From positions 12,968,001 through 13,032,000 of the forward strand of contig LR990056.1 of the NCBI GenBank assembly GCA_905147135.1: a stretch of 64,000 nucleotides of DNA, in the 5' to 3' direction. This document shows, piece after piece, positions 63,797 through 64,000 of this stretch. The notes below the pieces were generated by a model, which had not been told where the DNA came from, did no database searches, and saw only the letters and a program-made list of their open reading frames with translations. Position numbers and translations under genes: made by a program. Positions within the stretch are counted from its first letter, which is position 1. The number at the start of each line of letters is the position of its first letter. Source of the DNA: Blastobasis lacticolella (lineage: Eukaryota; Arthropoda; Insecta; Lepidoptera; Blastobasidae).

Positions 63797-64000
63797 TGGT
63801 GCCGCCACCTCAAAGAATAGCACCACCCCATCTCTTCCCGTGGGTGTCGTAAGAGGCGACTAAGGGACAAATCCGAAAGGTGGGCAGCAGCATCTTTCTG
63901 GGCAGATTTACATCAACTGCACTGCGATCTCCAACCCGCCTGCCAAGCGTGGAGATTATGGCAATGACCTCCCCTTTCGTGGGAGAGGCCCGAAGTCCTG
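63797..64000 (+). repeat. Family C repeat, cut by the window end
   Basis: GGTGCCGCCACCTCAAAGAA, ATAGCACCACCCCATCTCTT, GGTGTCGTAAGAGGCGACTA, CTGCGATCTCCAACCCGCCT and GGGAGAGGCCCGAAGTC. It continues beyond the right edge. Confidence 0.75.

Noticed and set aside
1..64000. CRISPR arrays, bacterial operons or phage genes
   Set aside because: Introns, SINEs and LINEs show a eukaryotic chromosome. No regularly spaced identical repeats were found.

Overview
The window looks like nuclear DNA of a moth or butterfly. It is AT-rich and gene-poor, its genes have GT-AG introns, and it is densely sown with tRNA-derived SINEs, LINE 3' ends of the RTE and CR1/Jockey kinds, and short terminal-inverted-repeat elements. 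I infer the order (Lepidoptera) from the overall repeat style. I cannot name the species.

Layout. 1-29416 has no recognisable coding exon. It holds repeat remnants, a possible TATA promoter (2924-3115), and a 149-bp inverted repeat with one mismatch around a 100-bp spacer (23771-24168). Gene A (29421-42514, +) has two coding exons separated by an 11.6-kb intron. It encodes a 509-residue protein with a possible PTB/PH-like N-terminal half and a basic, proline-containing C-terminal half. Its ATG lies 4 nt after a splice acceptor, so an upstream non-coding exon must exist, possibly within the gene-poor left part. 42515-48450 is intergenic with more repeats.

From 48484 to 62215 there is a head-to-tail pair of phosphatidylethanolamine-binding protein (PEBP) genes. 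PEBP-1 (48484-57997, +) has four coding exons and encodes a 185-residue soluble protein. PEBP-2 (59202-62215, +) has four coding exons and encodes 237 residues, with a hydrophobic N-terminus, five N-glycosylation sequons and a hydrophobic C-terminus, so it is probably secreted or membrane-tethered. Both genes have intron phases 0, 1, 2 and a 214-nt third exon, so they are tandem duplicates that have diverged in location and codon use.

A nearly complete CR1/Jockey-type LINE (about 53035-57830) sits antisense in the last intron of PEBP-1. Its ORF2 (endonuclease plus reverse transcriptase, 964 codons) is unbroken, and its ORF1 carries a GDSL/SGNH-esterase-like domain. The right end, 62216-64000, is repeats again.

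The three cellular genes show no sign of working as one pathway beyond the shared PEBP ancestry. SINE-A, SINE-B, MITE-1 to -3, family C, D and E, and the LINE-T tail are labels for this window only, not database names.
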